Shown piece by piece: positions 1-5,344 of a stretch of 11,137 nt of DNA; the stretch's first letter is position 1, and each line of letters begins with the position of its first letter. The DNA comes from Bacteroidales bacterium UBA6117 (GTDB lineage: Bacteria; Bacteroidota; Bacteroidia; Bacteroidales; VadinHA17). The stretch lies in assembly GCA_002428385.1 (NCBI GenBank), contig DIWB01000015.1, positions 1 through 11,137 on the forward strand. The letters are read 5' to 3'. The position numbers were made by a program, and so were the translations under genes. Below the pieces are notes generated by a model. The model had not been told where the DNA came from. It did no database searches and worked only from the letters and a program-made list of their open reading frames with translations.

Positions 1-30
1 CCAATTTAACTGTCAAACTCGGGAGGCCGC

Positions 31-76
31 AGGCCTGGAATAATTTAGGGCGGGGCAACGCCCCGTCTGGCATTAC
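31..76. repeat. 46-bp interspersed hairpin repeat, copy 1
   Basis: This segment matches 3665-3710 at 39 of 46 positions by eye. It contains the hairpin CGGGGC (51-56), loop AAC, GCCCCG (60-65). In the other copy a stem G-C pair is replaced by A-T (54/62 versus 3688/3696) and another becomes a G-T wobble, so the fold is kept. It starts inside a second small hairpin, AGGCC-GCA-GGCCT (24-36), which also recurs at 1694-1706. This is probably a REP-like intergenic element, which is inference. Confidence 0.75.
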
Positions 77-286
77 CACACATCCGCTAAGCCCAGTATG
101 GGGCGAAATGATTTTTATTGCAGAATGGCCTTTGGTAGTGCAAGTCCCAACGGGACATCTCGTCGCGAAGCGGCGGTATTTGTCTCCCCTTCTCCTCTTC
201 TCCCTTTCACCCCCTCTTTTCTTCGTCCCTTCGTCTTCCTCAAGTCATTGAATTCTCACCACTTTTATTTGGGTTGTTCAGATTAT

Positions 287-302
287 TGAGTAAATTTACT
301 CA
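287..302. promoter_or_regulatory. 16-bp perfect palindrome in promoter region of ATPase 1
   Basis: TGAGTAAATTTACTCA is a perfect palindrome centred at 294/295, ending 23 nt before the ATG at 326. A further half-copy, TGAGTAAATTG, follows at 309-319. Inside the palindrome TAAATTTA (291-298) resembles the Bacteroidota -7 box TAnnTTTG, and a TTTG at 268-271 lies 19 nt upstream as a possible -33 element. Overlap of an operator-like palindrome with a promoter suggests autoregulation or binding of a dimeric repressor. The binding protein is unknown. Confidence 0.5.
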
Positions 303-325
303 TTATATTGAGTAAATTGTAAATC

Positions 326-1510
326 ATGTTTGAAAGATCAGAACTTCAGGAAATTGGAAAACGGTTGCATGAACCAAGAAAATTTATTCAGGTTATTTCA
401 GGTCCCCGGCAGGTGGGAAAAACCACTCTGATAATGCAACTTCTGAAAAAGCTTTCTATTCCTTCTTTCTATGAATCGGCTGATGCAATTCCTGCAGGGA
501 ACAGCTTGTGGATTGATCAACAATGGGAAGCAGTGCGTTTCAGAATGAAATCTCAGAATGCCGGCGACTTCATTTTAGTAATTGACGAGATACAGAAAAT
601 CCCTAACTGGAGCGAAACAGTCAAGAAAAACTGGGATTATGACTCTATTAACAACTTAAACATTAAGGTTGTTTTGCTCGGCTCTTCCCGTCTCCTGCTT
701 CAGCAGGGCCTTACCGAATCGCTTGCAGGAAGATTCGAAAACATAATTCTCTCGCATTGGTCGTTCGAAGAGGTAAATAAGGCCTTCGGATGGGATGCTG
801 ATACATTTGCATGGTTTGGTGGCTATCCGGCGTCGGCAGAGCTGATTTCTGACGAAAACAGATGGAAAAGGTATATTCGTGATTCACTTATCGAAACAAG
901 CATTTCAAAGGATATTCTCATGCTTACACGTGTTGATAAACCTGCTTTGCTTAAAAATCTTTTTGAGCTGGGATCCTTGTTTTCAGGTCAGATCTTATCT
1001 TATACCAAAATGCTCGGTCAGCTTCAGGATGCCGGAAATACAACAACCTTATCACATTATCTTAAGCTGCTGGGATCGGCCGGACTGTTAACAGGAATTG
1101 AGAAATATTCAGCGTCTCCAGTAAGGGCCCGGTCGGGGAGTCCTAAATTTCAGGTTTATAACAATGCCCTCCTCAGTTCACAAAGTCCGTTGACTTTTTC
1201 AAATGTCAGAAAAAATCCCTCTGAATGGGGGAGGGTCATTGAATCAGCAGTGGGAGCACATCTGGCGAACGAATCGCTAAAAGGCAACCTATCGCTTTAT
1301 CACTGGCGCGACAGGAATGATGAGGTGGATTTTGTTATCGAAAGGAACGGAAAGATTATCGGGATAGAAGTTAAGAGCACTTTTTCAAGGAACAAACGCG
1401 GCATGACTTCTTTTCAGAAGAAATATAATCCGTTTAAGACTATCTGCATTGACGAAAACATGATTCCCTGGCACGAGTTTATCCGGATCAATCCGGCTGA
1501 ACTATTCTGA
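326..1510 (+). CDS. ATPase 1: AAA_14/DUF4143-type P-loop ATPase with PD-(D/E)XK-like C-terminus
   Basis: The 394-residue cytoplasmic protein has the layout of the AAA_14-DUF4143 family, which is widespread in Bacteroidota and archaea and lacks an established cellular role. Walker A is GPRQVGKT (residues 26-33), Walker B is FILVIDE (82-88, D87/E88) followed by IPNW, and a sensor-like segment GSSRLLL...LAGR spans 119-136. The middle (about 190-310) fits DUF4143. The C-terminus carries EVDFV (333-337) and GIEVK (346-350), so D335, E348 and K350 form an intact PD-(D/E)XK nuclease-like motif. Length is usual for the family. The ATG at 326 is chosen because it lies just after the palindromic promoter region and leaves the usual short N-terminus before Walker A. 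It stands alone, with ATPase 2 following after a 426-bp repeat-filled gap. Nuclease activity is inferred from the motif only. Confidence 0.9.
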   Translation: MFERSELQEIGKRLHEPRKFIQVISGPRQVGKTTLIMQLLKKLSIPSFYESADAIPAGNSLWIDQQWEAVRFRMKSQNAGDFILVIDEIQKIPNWSETVKKNWDYDSINNLNIKVVLLGSSRLLLQQGLTESLAGRFENIILSHWSFEEVNKAFGWDADTFAWFGGYPASAELISDENRWKRYIRDSLIETSISKDILMLTRVDKPALLKNLFELGSLFSGQILSYTKMLGQLQDAGNTTTLSHYLKLLGSAGLLTGIEKYSASPVRARSGSPKFQVYNNALLSSQSPLTFSNVRKNPSEWGRVIESAVGAHLANESLKGNLSLYHWRDRNDEVDFVIERNGKIIGIEVKSTFSRNKRGMTSFQKKYNPFKTICIDENMIPWHEFIRINPAELF

Positions 1511-1607
1511 TTGTTTTCATGCCGGAGAAATGTCGTGCGGTCTCTTCGTCCCTCCGTCCCTTCGTCTCTCAGTCCCTTCGTCTCACTATCTTACCCCCCT
1601 GCCCGTT

Positions 1608-1659
1608 TTACCCCCTGTCCCCCTGACGCTTCGGTCAGGGCAGGCCTAAAGGGGGTTCT
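1608..1659. repeat. 52-bp hairpin repeat, copy A
   Basis: Identical to 6012-6063 except for one base (T at 1618 versus C at 6022). Its core is a perfect 7-bp stem, CCCTGAC-GCTTCG-GTCAGGG, enclosed by outer arms ACCCCCT and AGGGGGT, so a long nested hairpin can form. A degenerate relative with tandem CTGCCCC units lies near 3591-3632. Near identity of two copies 4.4 kb apart suggests recent spread or gene conversion. Confidence 0.85.
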
Positions 1660-1730
1660 GTCATCAGGCTGCAGAATTTTCTATGCCTTACTCAGGCCGC
1701 AGGCCTGGCAACCCCAAAACCCCTTTCAGA

Positions 1731-1810
1731 GGGACTTTAGTCCCGGGGATGAAAAGGGGGCTAAAGCCCCACAACCCGGTGGGGTGCCTCAACCGTCGGC
1801 TGAAGCCGAC
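1731..1810. repeat. Run of short hairpins with CTNNAG tips
   Basis: Three stem-loops follow one another: GGGACT-TT-AGTCCC (1731-1744), GGGGCT-AA-AGCCCC (1757-1770) and GTCGGCT-GA-AGCCGAC (1795-1810). All have CTNNAG at the apex with different stems. A fourth, weaker one is CCCCA...TGGGG (1767-1784). The tail CCGACGGCAAC...TAAGA...TGCCA recurs in degenerate form near 3430-3454. Such arrays resemble REP sequences mobilised by RAYT transposases in Bacteroidota; no transposase is in this window, so that link is inference. Confidence 0.65.
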
Positions 1811-1892
1811 GGCAACCTTAAGAACTGCCACGGAAGTAAAGTCTCTTCGTCCCTTCGTCTCTTCGGGTTTTTTTTATGCAATATTATTATTG

Positions 1893-1924
1893 TATTGAAC
1901 AAAAATGACTAAATTTGTTCAGTA
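1893..1924 (+). promoter_or_regulatory. Inverted repeat overlapping the predicted promoter of ATPase 2
   Basis: TATTGAACAAA (1893-1903) and TTTGTTCAGTA (1914-1924) are inverted copies matching at 10 of 11 positions, with a 10-nt spacer. The right arm overlaps TAAATTTG (1910-1917), an exact match to the Bacteroidota -7 consensus TAnnTTTG. A TTG at 1890-1892 sits 17 nt upstream, slightly closer than the usual -33 spacing. The repeat ends 12 nt before the ATG at 1937, implying a short leader. A repressor bound here would block transcription, but the regulator is unknown. Confidence 0.5.
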
Positions 1925-1936
1925 TAACTATTTTAA

Positions 1937-3211
1937 ATGATAAAGAACATAATATATCAGCAGTTTCAGGAACGGAATGAGTTACTGGGTCATGATTATA
2001 TAAAACGCAGTGATGTACAAGTAAATAAGGAATATCTTTCAACAGGTCTGATTAAACTGATATCTGGTCCACGGAGAGCCGGGAAATCTGTGTTTTCGCT
2101 TCAGTTATTGAAAAATGAAAATTTTGCATACCTTAATTTTGACGATGATCAACTTCTGAAACACTTTGATGAAGATGCAGTTATACAGTCATTGAATGAA
2201 ATATATCCTGATTACAGATATTTGCTGCTTGACGAGATTCAGAATCTTCCCCACTGGGAATTATGGGTTAATAAGCTGAACCGAAGAGGAACTAATCTTG
2301 TAATAACGGGCTCAAATGCCAGGCTTCTTTCGGGGGAAATGGCTACTTCACTCACCGGACGATATGTTCAAATCGAAGTCTTTCCATTCAGTTTTGCTGA
2401 ACTATTACGGTTTCATAAGATATCATTGACCGACAGGCAGCCCCTTATACCTGCAGAAATTGGAAATATCCTGAATCATCTGAATAATTTTCTGCTGTGT
2501 GGAGGATTTCCTGAAATTGTATTAAATCCTTCAATTGCGGACAATTATTTATCAGCTTTGTTTGATTCAATATTACTGAAAGACATAATGAGACGTTTCA
2601 GGATACGCCAGCCCCGGCAGCTTTATGATCTTTCAAATTATATGCTTGCAAACTGCACTAATCCATATTCTTTTAATCAATTAAAGACCGGACTCAATTT
2701 TAACAGTGTAGCCACCATTCAAAAATTTACTGGTTATTTAACCGAAACGTACCTGTTTGTCATTTTGACCAGATATGATGTAAAGGTAAAGACACAGCAA
2801 AAATCTCCGGTGAAATTTTACATCATCGACAACGGTTTTGTTAAAGCCAGGTCTTTCAGGATTTCACCAAATTATGGGAGCCAGTTAGAAAATGTTGTAT
2901 TTACCGAACTGTTACGGCGACATTACAATCCAGGACTGGACCTGTTTTATTACCGTACCCGTAACGACCGGGAAGTAGATTTTCTTTGCCGGAAGGAATA
3001 TGTTGTGGAACAATTGATTCAGGTATGCTACGACATAACAAATGAGAAAACCCTGAAACGTGAAATTACTGCCCTGACAGAAGCTTCGTCCGAATTAGGG
3101 TGTAACGAACTTCTGCTTATCACCTGGGATATTGAGAAAATAATCGAACAAAAAGGATCAACGATACATTTCATGCCAGCCTGGAAATGGCTGACAGGGC
3201 TGATGAGGTAA
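1937..3211 (+). CDS. ATPase 2: AAA_14/DUF4143-type P-loop ATPase with degenerate nuclease motif
   Basis: The 424-residue cytoplasmic protein is a second member of the AAA_14-DUF4143 family. Walker A is GPRRAGKS (residues 44-51). Walker B is YLLLDE (95-100, D99/E100), followed by NLPHW. The sensor-like segment ITGSNARLLS...SLTGR spans 123-142. The middle (about 180-330) fits DUF4143. The C-terminus has EVDFL (346-350) and LIQVCYD (360-366), so D348 is kept but the usual E-x-K reads Q-x-C. That variant is, from memory, common in this subfamily, and catalysis is doubtful. It is not a recent duplicate of ATPase 1, since similarity is limited to motifs. The start at 1937 fits the short distance from the TAnnTTTG box. 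Its function is unknown, although members often sit in variable genomic islands. Confidence 0.9.
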   Translation: MIKNIIYQQFQERNELLGHDYIKRSDVQVNKEYLSTGLIKLISGPRRAGKSVFSLQLLKNENFAYLNFDDDQLLKHFDEDAVIQSLNEIYPDYRYLLLDEIQNLPHWELWVNKLNRRGTNLVITGSNARLLSGEMATSLTGRYVQIEVFPFSFAELLRFHKISLTDRQPLIPAEIGNILNHLNNFLLCGGFPEIVLNPSIADNYLSALFDSILLKDIMRRFRIRQPRQLYDLSNYMLANCTNPYSFNQLKTGLNFNSVATIQKFTGYLTETYLFVILTRYDVKVKTQQKSPVKFYIIDNGFVKARSFRISPNYGSQLENVVFTELLRRHYNPGLDLFYYRTRNDREVDFLCRKEYVVEQLIQVCYDITNEKTLKREITALTEASSELGCNELLLITWDIEKIIEQKGSTIHFMPAWKWLTGLMR

Positions 3212-3264
3212 CGGTATAACGGCGTAACGCACAGGGCACAGGGTAAGAACTAATGCCTGTTCAT

Positions 3265-3303
3265 CTCTGCGGGACTCAGCGTCTTCCTCTGCGTAACTCA
3301 GCG
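3265..3303. repeat. Two direct copies of a 17-nt repeat
   Basis: CTCTGCGGGACTCAGCG (3265-3281) and CTCTGCGTAACTCAGCG (3287-3303) differ at two bases and have a period of 22. This wording is typical of dispersed intergenic repeats in Bacteroidota and other environmental bacteria. A T run follows at 3309-3317. Confidence 0.6.
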
Positions 3304-3326
3304 AGAACTTTTTTTTTCACGAAAAT

Positions 3327-3365
3327 TTATCGACTAACAATAACCTGGTTATCGTTAGTCGATAA
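3327..3365. repeat. 39-bp near-perfect palindrome
   Basis: TTATCGACTAACAATAACC (3327-3345) and GGTTATCGTTAGTCGATAA (3347-3365) are reverse complements at 18 of 19 positions, with a single T between them. It would extrude as a cruciform, or form a 19-bp RNA hairpin on either strand. A T run (3309-3317) lies to its left, so for a minus-strand transcript the order would be hairpin, 9-nt gap, then A residues, which is not a terminator. Its role is unknown. Confidence 0.8.
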
Positions 3366-3524
3366 TTATTTGCCCTGAAACGATATGAATTACAAGAGTT
3401 TAACCACGAAGCGCGGAATGCCATAAAAGCCGACGGCAACAATAAGAGTTGCCAAGTAGAACACGGAGCTATTCTCGGAGTTAACAGGATTTTCCATCCC
3501 AAACAACTCTCAGTCACATCTCTT

Positions 3525-3552
3525 AGTTCTGCCGGTAAAGAAGTCGTTCGGT
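3525..3552. repeat. 28-nt repeat, copy 1
   Basis: It begins AGTTCTGCCGGTAAAG and ends GTCGTTCGGT. It matches 6075-6102 at 25 of 28 positions. Both copies lead towards TTCGTCCC-type tracts, as does the partial copy GTCGTGCGGT near 1531, so this appears to be the head of a composite intergenic repeat. Confidence 0.6.
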
Positions 3553-3664
3553 CTTGCCGTCCCTTCGTCTCTTCGTCCCTCCGTCCTGCCCCCTGCCCCC
3601 TGCCCCCTGAAGGAGGTTCTGCTGGCTTCTGCATAACAGAACGGCCTCTGTCTTCTTCCCGCCC

Positions 3665-3710
3665 AGGCCCGGAATAGTTTAGGGCGGAGCAACGTTCCGT
3701 CTGGCGTTTC
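3665..3710. repeat. 46-bp interspersed hairpin repeat, copy 2
   Basis: This is the counterpart of 31-76. The stem CGGAGC (3685-3690) and GTTCCG (3694-3699) with loop AAC keeps the fold despite three base changes in the stem, one pair of them compensatory. The element ends within the stop codon of the minus-strand gene whose last base is 3709, so it lies directly against that gene's 3' end and could act in its mRNA tail. Confidence 0.7.
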
Positions 3711-4728
3711 ATAAGCTCCTTTCAAGACTTTCAAATGCTTCATCAATTGATACCAGATCAGGCTTACGGATGATATTGATCTCACATCTGACCATGGCCG
3801 GCTTTAACAGCTCAAACAGTATCAAATCCCTTACCTCGATCCTCAGGGGCCGGACTTTGAGTGATTTAATGAGTTCAACTATAATCAGGGGCATGTTTTC
3901 AACCATGCTGTGGTAATCGGGAAGGGGAGGGACCAGTTTATAACCCAGTATAATACCCGACTTCTTGTCGGTGAGCAGGACAGTAAATGGGAAATAATCC
4001 GGATTGCCCTTTTCCCTTACTGGTGCAGGCATAATCCGGTAATCAGCCTGGTACACGGACTGAGTCCTTCTTAAAAACCTCAGGGGCTCAATATCCTCCT
4101 CCCTGATCGTGGATATATAGGTTGCAGGCTCCTGCACCGCCTTCCTGTACTTGTCGCGCCATACCGTTTTTCCCTTTTCCTTTCCCGGCTCGCGGATCAG
4201 GTAGGTTTCATCATCATTTTCCTCCGGAAGAAGCAAGCTGATATTGACCGATGCGCGTGAGCACACGTCAACTACCTGCGGAATTATCTCCACCATGTCA
4301 TCAAGGTAAGTCTCCCGGGGTAAAGCAGGGACCAGTCCCGGTATCACCTGCGTCAACACAGGCAACTTCTTGTGTGCTGTTGAAAACAAGTCTGTCTCCT
4401 TCAGAATCTCTTTCTGGATCTTGTCGATATCCTTCAGGTTATTGAAAGACAACATCATATGAGGTATTACAAGGATACTTTGTGGTTCCACTTCCTCATT
4501 GCACTGCATTTCCCAGAAGCTCTCCAGTGCCCGGCTCCCTTCATAGGCGCTGAAAGCAAAAACCTGTCCGGCCGATCCCATGATGCTTATAAAATAAGTT
4601 TTGCCGCTTGCAGCCGTTTTAACGCCGAAGACATCAGTCTCTTCCATATATTTCCACGGCGCAAGTTTGTATAGCTCAGCCGCTGCCCGGTGTATCGCCC
4701 GCCATTTTTCAATATTGTCAGTTGCCAT
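3709..4728 (-). CDS. Uncharacterised protein resembling DUF7309/DUF6930
   Basis: A 339-residue predicted cytoplasmic protein with no signal peptide or membrane segment. The N-terminal part (about 8-170) opens with W..IH.AA.ELYKLAPWKYMEETDVFGV, then a beta-rich stretch with YFISIMGS...AYEGSRAL. I recognise this pattern from DUF7309-like domains. The C-terminal part (about 245-335) has FPFTVLLTDKKSG.ILGYKLV and later a V.PL.IEVRD.ILFELL segment, which fits DUF6930-like domains. I see no catalytic motif and cannot give a function. It is the only plus-to-minus switch in the left half, standing alone between repeat blocks. Its stop codon touches the 46-bp repeat, and its start is 310 bp from the divergent toxin-antitoxin unit. 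Family assignment is by eye and moderate; that it is a real gene is well supported by length and composition. Confidence 0.8.
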   Translation of the reverse strand: MATDNIEKWRAIHRAAAELYKLAPWKYMEETDVFGVKTAASGKTYFISIMGSAGQVFAFSAYEGSRALESFWEMQCNEEVEPQSILVIPHMMLSFNNLKDIDKIQKEILKETDLFSTAHKKLPVLTQVIPGLVPALPRETYLDDMVEIIPQVVDVCSRASVNISLLLPEENDDETYLIREPGKEKGKTVWRDKYRKAVQEPATYISTIREEDIEPLRFLRRTQSVYQADYRIMPAPVREKGNPDYFPFTVLLTDKKSGIILGYKLVPPLPDYHSMVENMPLIIVELIKSLKVRPLRIEVRDLILFELLKPAMVRCEINIIRKPDLVSIDEAFESLERSL

Positions 4729-4849
4729 GATTTTGTACTGTTATCAGTTTACTTACTGGCTGAAAGGTAACAAAAAATATAATTTAATGATCGGTCTTTT
4801 TTACCGGTCGGGCAGGTCGTGCACCGTTAAGGATACCCTCCTGGTTAGT

Positions 4850-4904
4850 CCACCGAAGCTTTCTTTGAGAACCGAAGCTTCGGCGAAGGTTCTATCGAAG
4901 GTGG
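4850..4904. repeat. Nested hairpin with CCGAAGCTTCGG core
   Basis: Outer arms CCACC (4850-4854) and GGTGG (4900-4904) enclose inner arms AGAACC (4868-4873) and GGTTCT (4888-4893). The apex includes the perfect 12-bp palindrome CCGAAGCTTCGG (4872-4883), which competes with the inner stem. A relative with GTAAAGCTTCGGAGG occurs at 6107-6127. No T tract follows, so it is an intergenic repeat rather than a terminator. Confidence 0.5.
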
Positions 4905-4999
4905 AAGAGGGGTAGGGGTGGGTATGGCAGAATCTGGCCGTAAGGGTTTAAGATCCCTTCATCTTCCTCACGCCTCACGCCTTTCTCCCGTAACTGCAA

Positions 5000-5016
5000 A
5001 TTATTGAGTATATTTG
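5000..5016 (+). promoter_or_regulatory. Predicted promoter of the toxin-antitoxin unit
   Basis: TATATTTG (5009-5016) matches the Bacteroidota -7 consensus TAnnTTTG and ends 22 nt before the ATG at 5039. The block ATTATTGAGTATATTT (5000-5015) matches 282-297 upstream of ATPase 1 at 15 of 16 positions. I find no good -33 TTTG, and unlike the ATPase 1 site this one lacks a palindromic right half. Confidence 0.45.
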
Positions 5017-5038
5017 TGGAAACGCAGCACTTAAGTGA

Positions 5039-5344
5039 ATGGATAAACGGCAGCGTCATAAAATTCTCAAATCCGTCATTTGGGATTATTCCATATCACC
5101 CACCGAACTGGATGACTTGCTTGACGGCAGGATTGAAAAGGCCGGTCATTTAAGCCGTGAGCAGTTCTTTACCAGAATGCTGACGGGTTTGCCGTGGTTC
5201 ACAGTTATCCAGCTTGTACCTGTTGAAAAGGTTAAAGAGATGATGACTGAGAAGGTAATCGCATCGTTATGGCCGGAATCGGTCAGAAAAAAATACGAGT
5301 ATGTCAGGAAAAGATTACAGGAAGCTTTACCGGACGCAGGATAA
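5039..5344 (+). CDS. Small DUF6922-like protein, putative antitoxin
   Basis: A 101-residue protein with the pattern ILKSVIWDYSISPTELDDLLDGR (residues 9-31), then a helical segment with LTGLPWFTVIQLVP (48-61) and a basic tail VRKKYEYVRKRLQEAL. This resembles the short DUF6922-type proteins that, from memory, commonly precede AbiEii-family nucleotidyltransferases in Bacteroidota. The function is inferred from that position: an antitoxin that neutralises or represses the downstream toxin. It is not a classical AbiEi antitoxin, which is longer and has a winged-helix domain. The next gene starts inside it, overlapping by 44 nt in another frame, so translation is probably coupled. The ATG at 5039 lies 22 nt from a TAnnTTTG box. 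Confidence 0.75.
   Translation: MDKRQRHKILKSVIWDYSISPTELDDLLDGRIEKAGHLSREQFFTRMLTGLPWFTVIQLVPVEKVKEMMTEKVIASLWPESVRKKYEYVRKRLQEALPDAG

Larger units (their letters stand above)
1..325. other. Intergenic region rich in hairpin repeats, upstream of ATPase 1
   Basis: No credible gene is visible here; the open frame at 98-289 runs through repeat sequence and low-complexity pyrimidine tracts. The stretch holds a small hairpin AGGCC-GCA-GGCCT (24-36), a 46-bp repeat with a CGGGGC-AAC-GCCCCG hairpin (31-76), a second AAC-loop hairpin GTCCC-AAC-GGGAC (144-156), a pyrimidine-rich CTTCGTCCCTTCGTC tract near 185-240, and the palindromic promoter region of the next gene (287-319). Confidence 0.7.
1511..1936. 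other. Repeat-filled gap between the two ATPase genes
   Basis: No real gene is seen; the open frames at 1511-1912 and 1683-1898 consist of repeats and low-complexity sequence. In order it holds GTCGTGCGGT plus a CTTCGTCCCTCCGTCCC tract (about 1531-1580), the 52-bp hairpin element (1608-1659), AGGCC-GCA-GGCCT (1694-1706), a run of CTNNAG hairpins (1731-1810), another CGTCCCTTCGTC tract (about 1843-1862), a T8 run (1868-1875) and the inverted repeat of the ATPase 2 promoter (1893-1924). No clear intrinsic terminator for ATPase 1 is visible. Confidence 0.7.
3212..3708. other. Repeat-filled gap between ATPase 2 and the minus-strand DUF gene
   Basis: No credible gene is seen; the two minus-strand frames at 3317-3712 and 3510-3785 are built from repeats. 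It contains two direct copies of CTCTGCGNNACTCAGCG (3265-3281, 3287-3303), a T run (3309-3317), a 39-bp near-perfect palindrome (3327-3365), AACCACGAAG-type sequence (about 3401-3420), a degenerate GCCGACGGCAAC element (about 3428-3455), a 28-nt repeat shared with 6075-6102 (3525-3552), a CGTCCCTTCGTC tract, tandem CTGCCCC units (about 3588-3608) and the 46-bp hairpin repeat (3665-3710). Confidence 0.7.
4729..5038. other. Divergent intergenic region with nested hairpin and promoter motif
   Basis: This 310-bp stretch separates the minus-strand DUF gene from the plus-strand toxin-antitoxin unit, so it should hold promoters for both. It contains AT-rich sequence next to 4770-4800, a nested hairpin (4850-4904), a purine-rich GGAAGAGGGGTAGGGG stretch (about 4902-4918), and a TAnnTTTG match (5009-5016) ahead of the plus-strand genes. 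The open frame at 4601-4915 is a shadow. Confidence 0.65.

Noticed and set aside
1511..1912. Open frames of 133 and 71 codons on the plus strand
   Set aside because: They run through hairpin repeats and CGTCCCTTCGTC tracts, and the translations are low-complexity P/S/R-rich without domain or signal.
3317..3785. Two minus-strand open frames of 131 and 91 codons
   Set aside because: One is composed of repeat sequence, the other overlaps the stop region of the DUF gene in another frame; neither shows protein-like composition.
4251..4915. Plus-strand frames opposite the DUF7309/DUF6930-like gene
   Set aside because: They are antisense shadows of a longer coding region with no domain signal.
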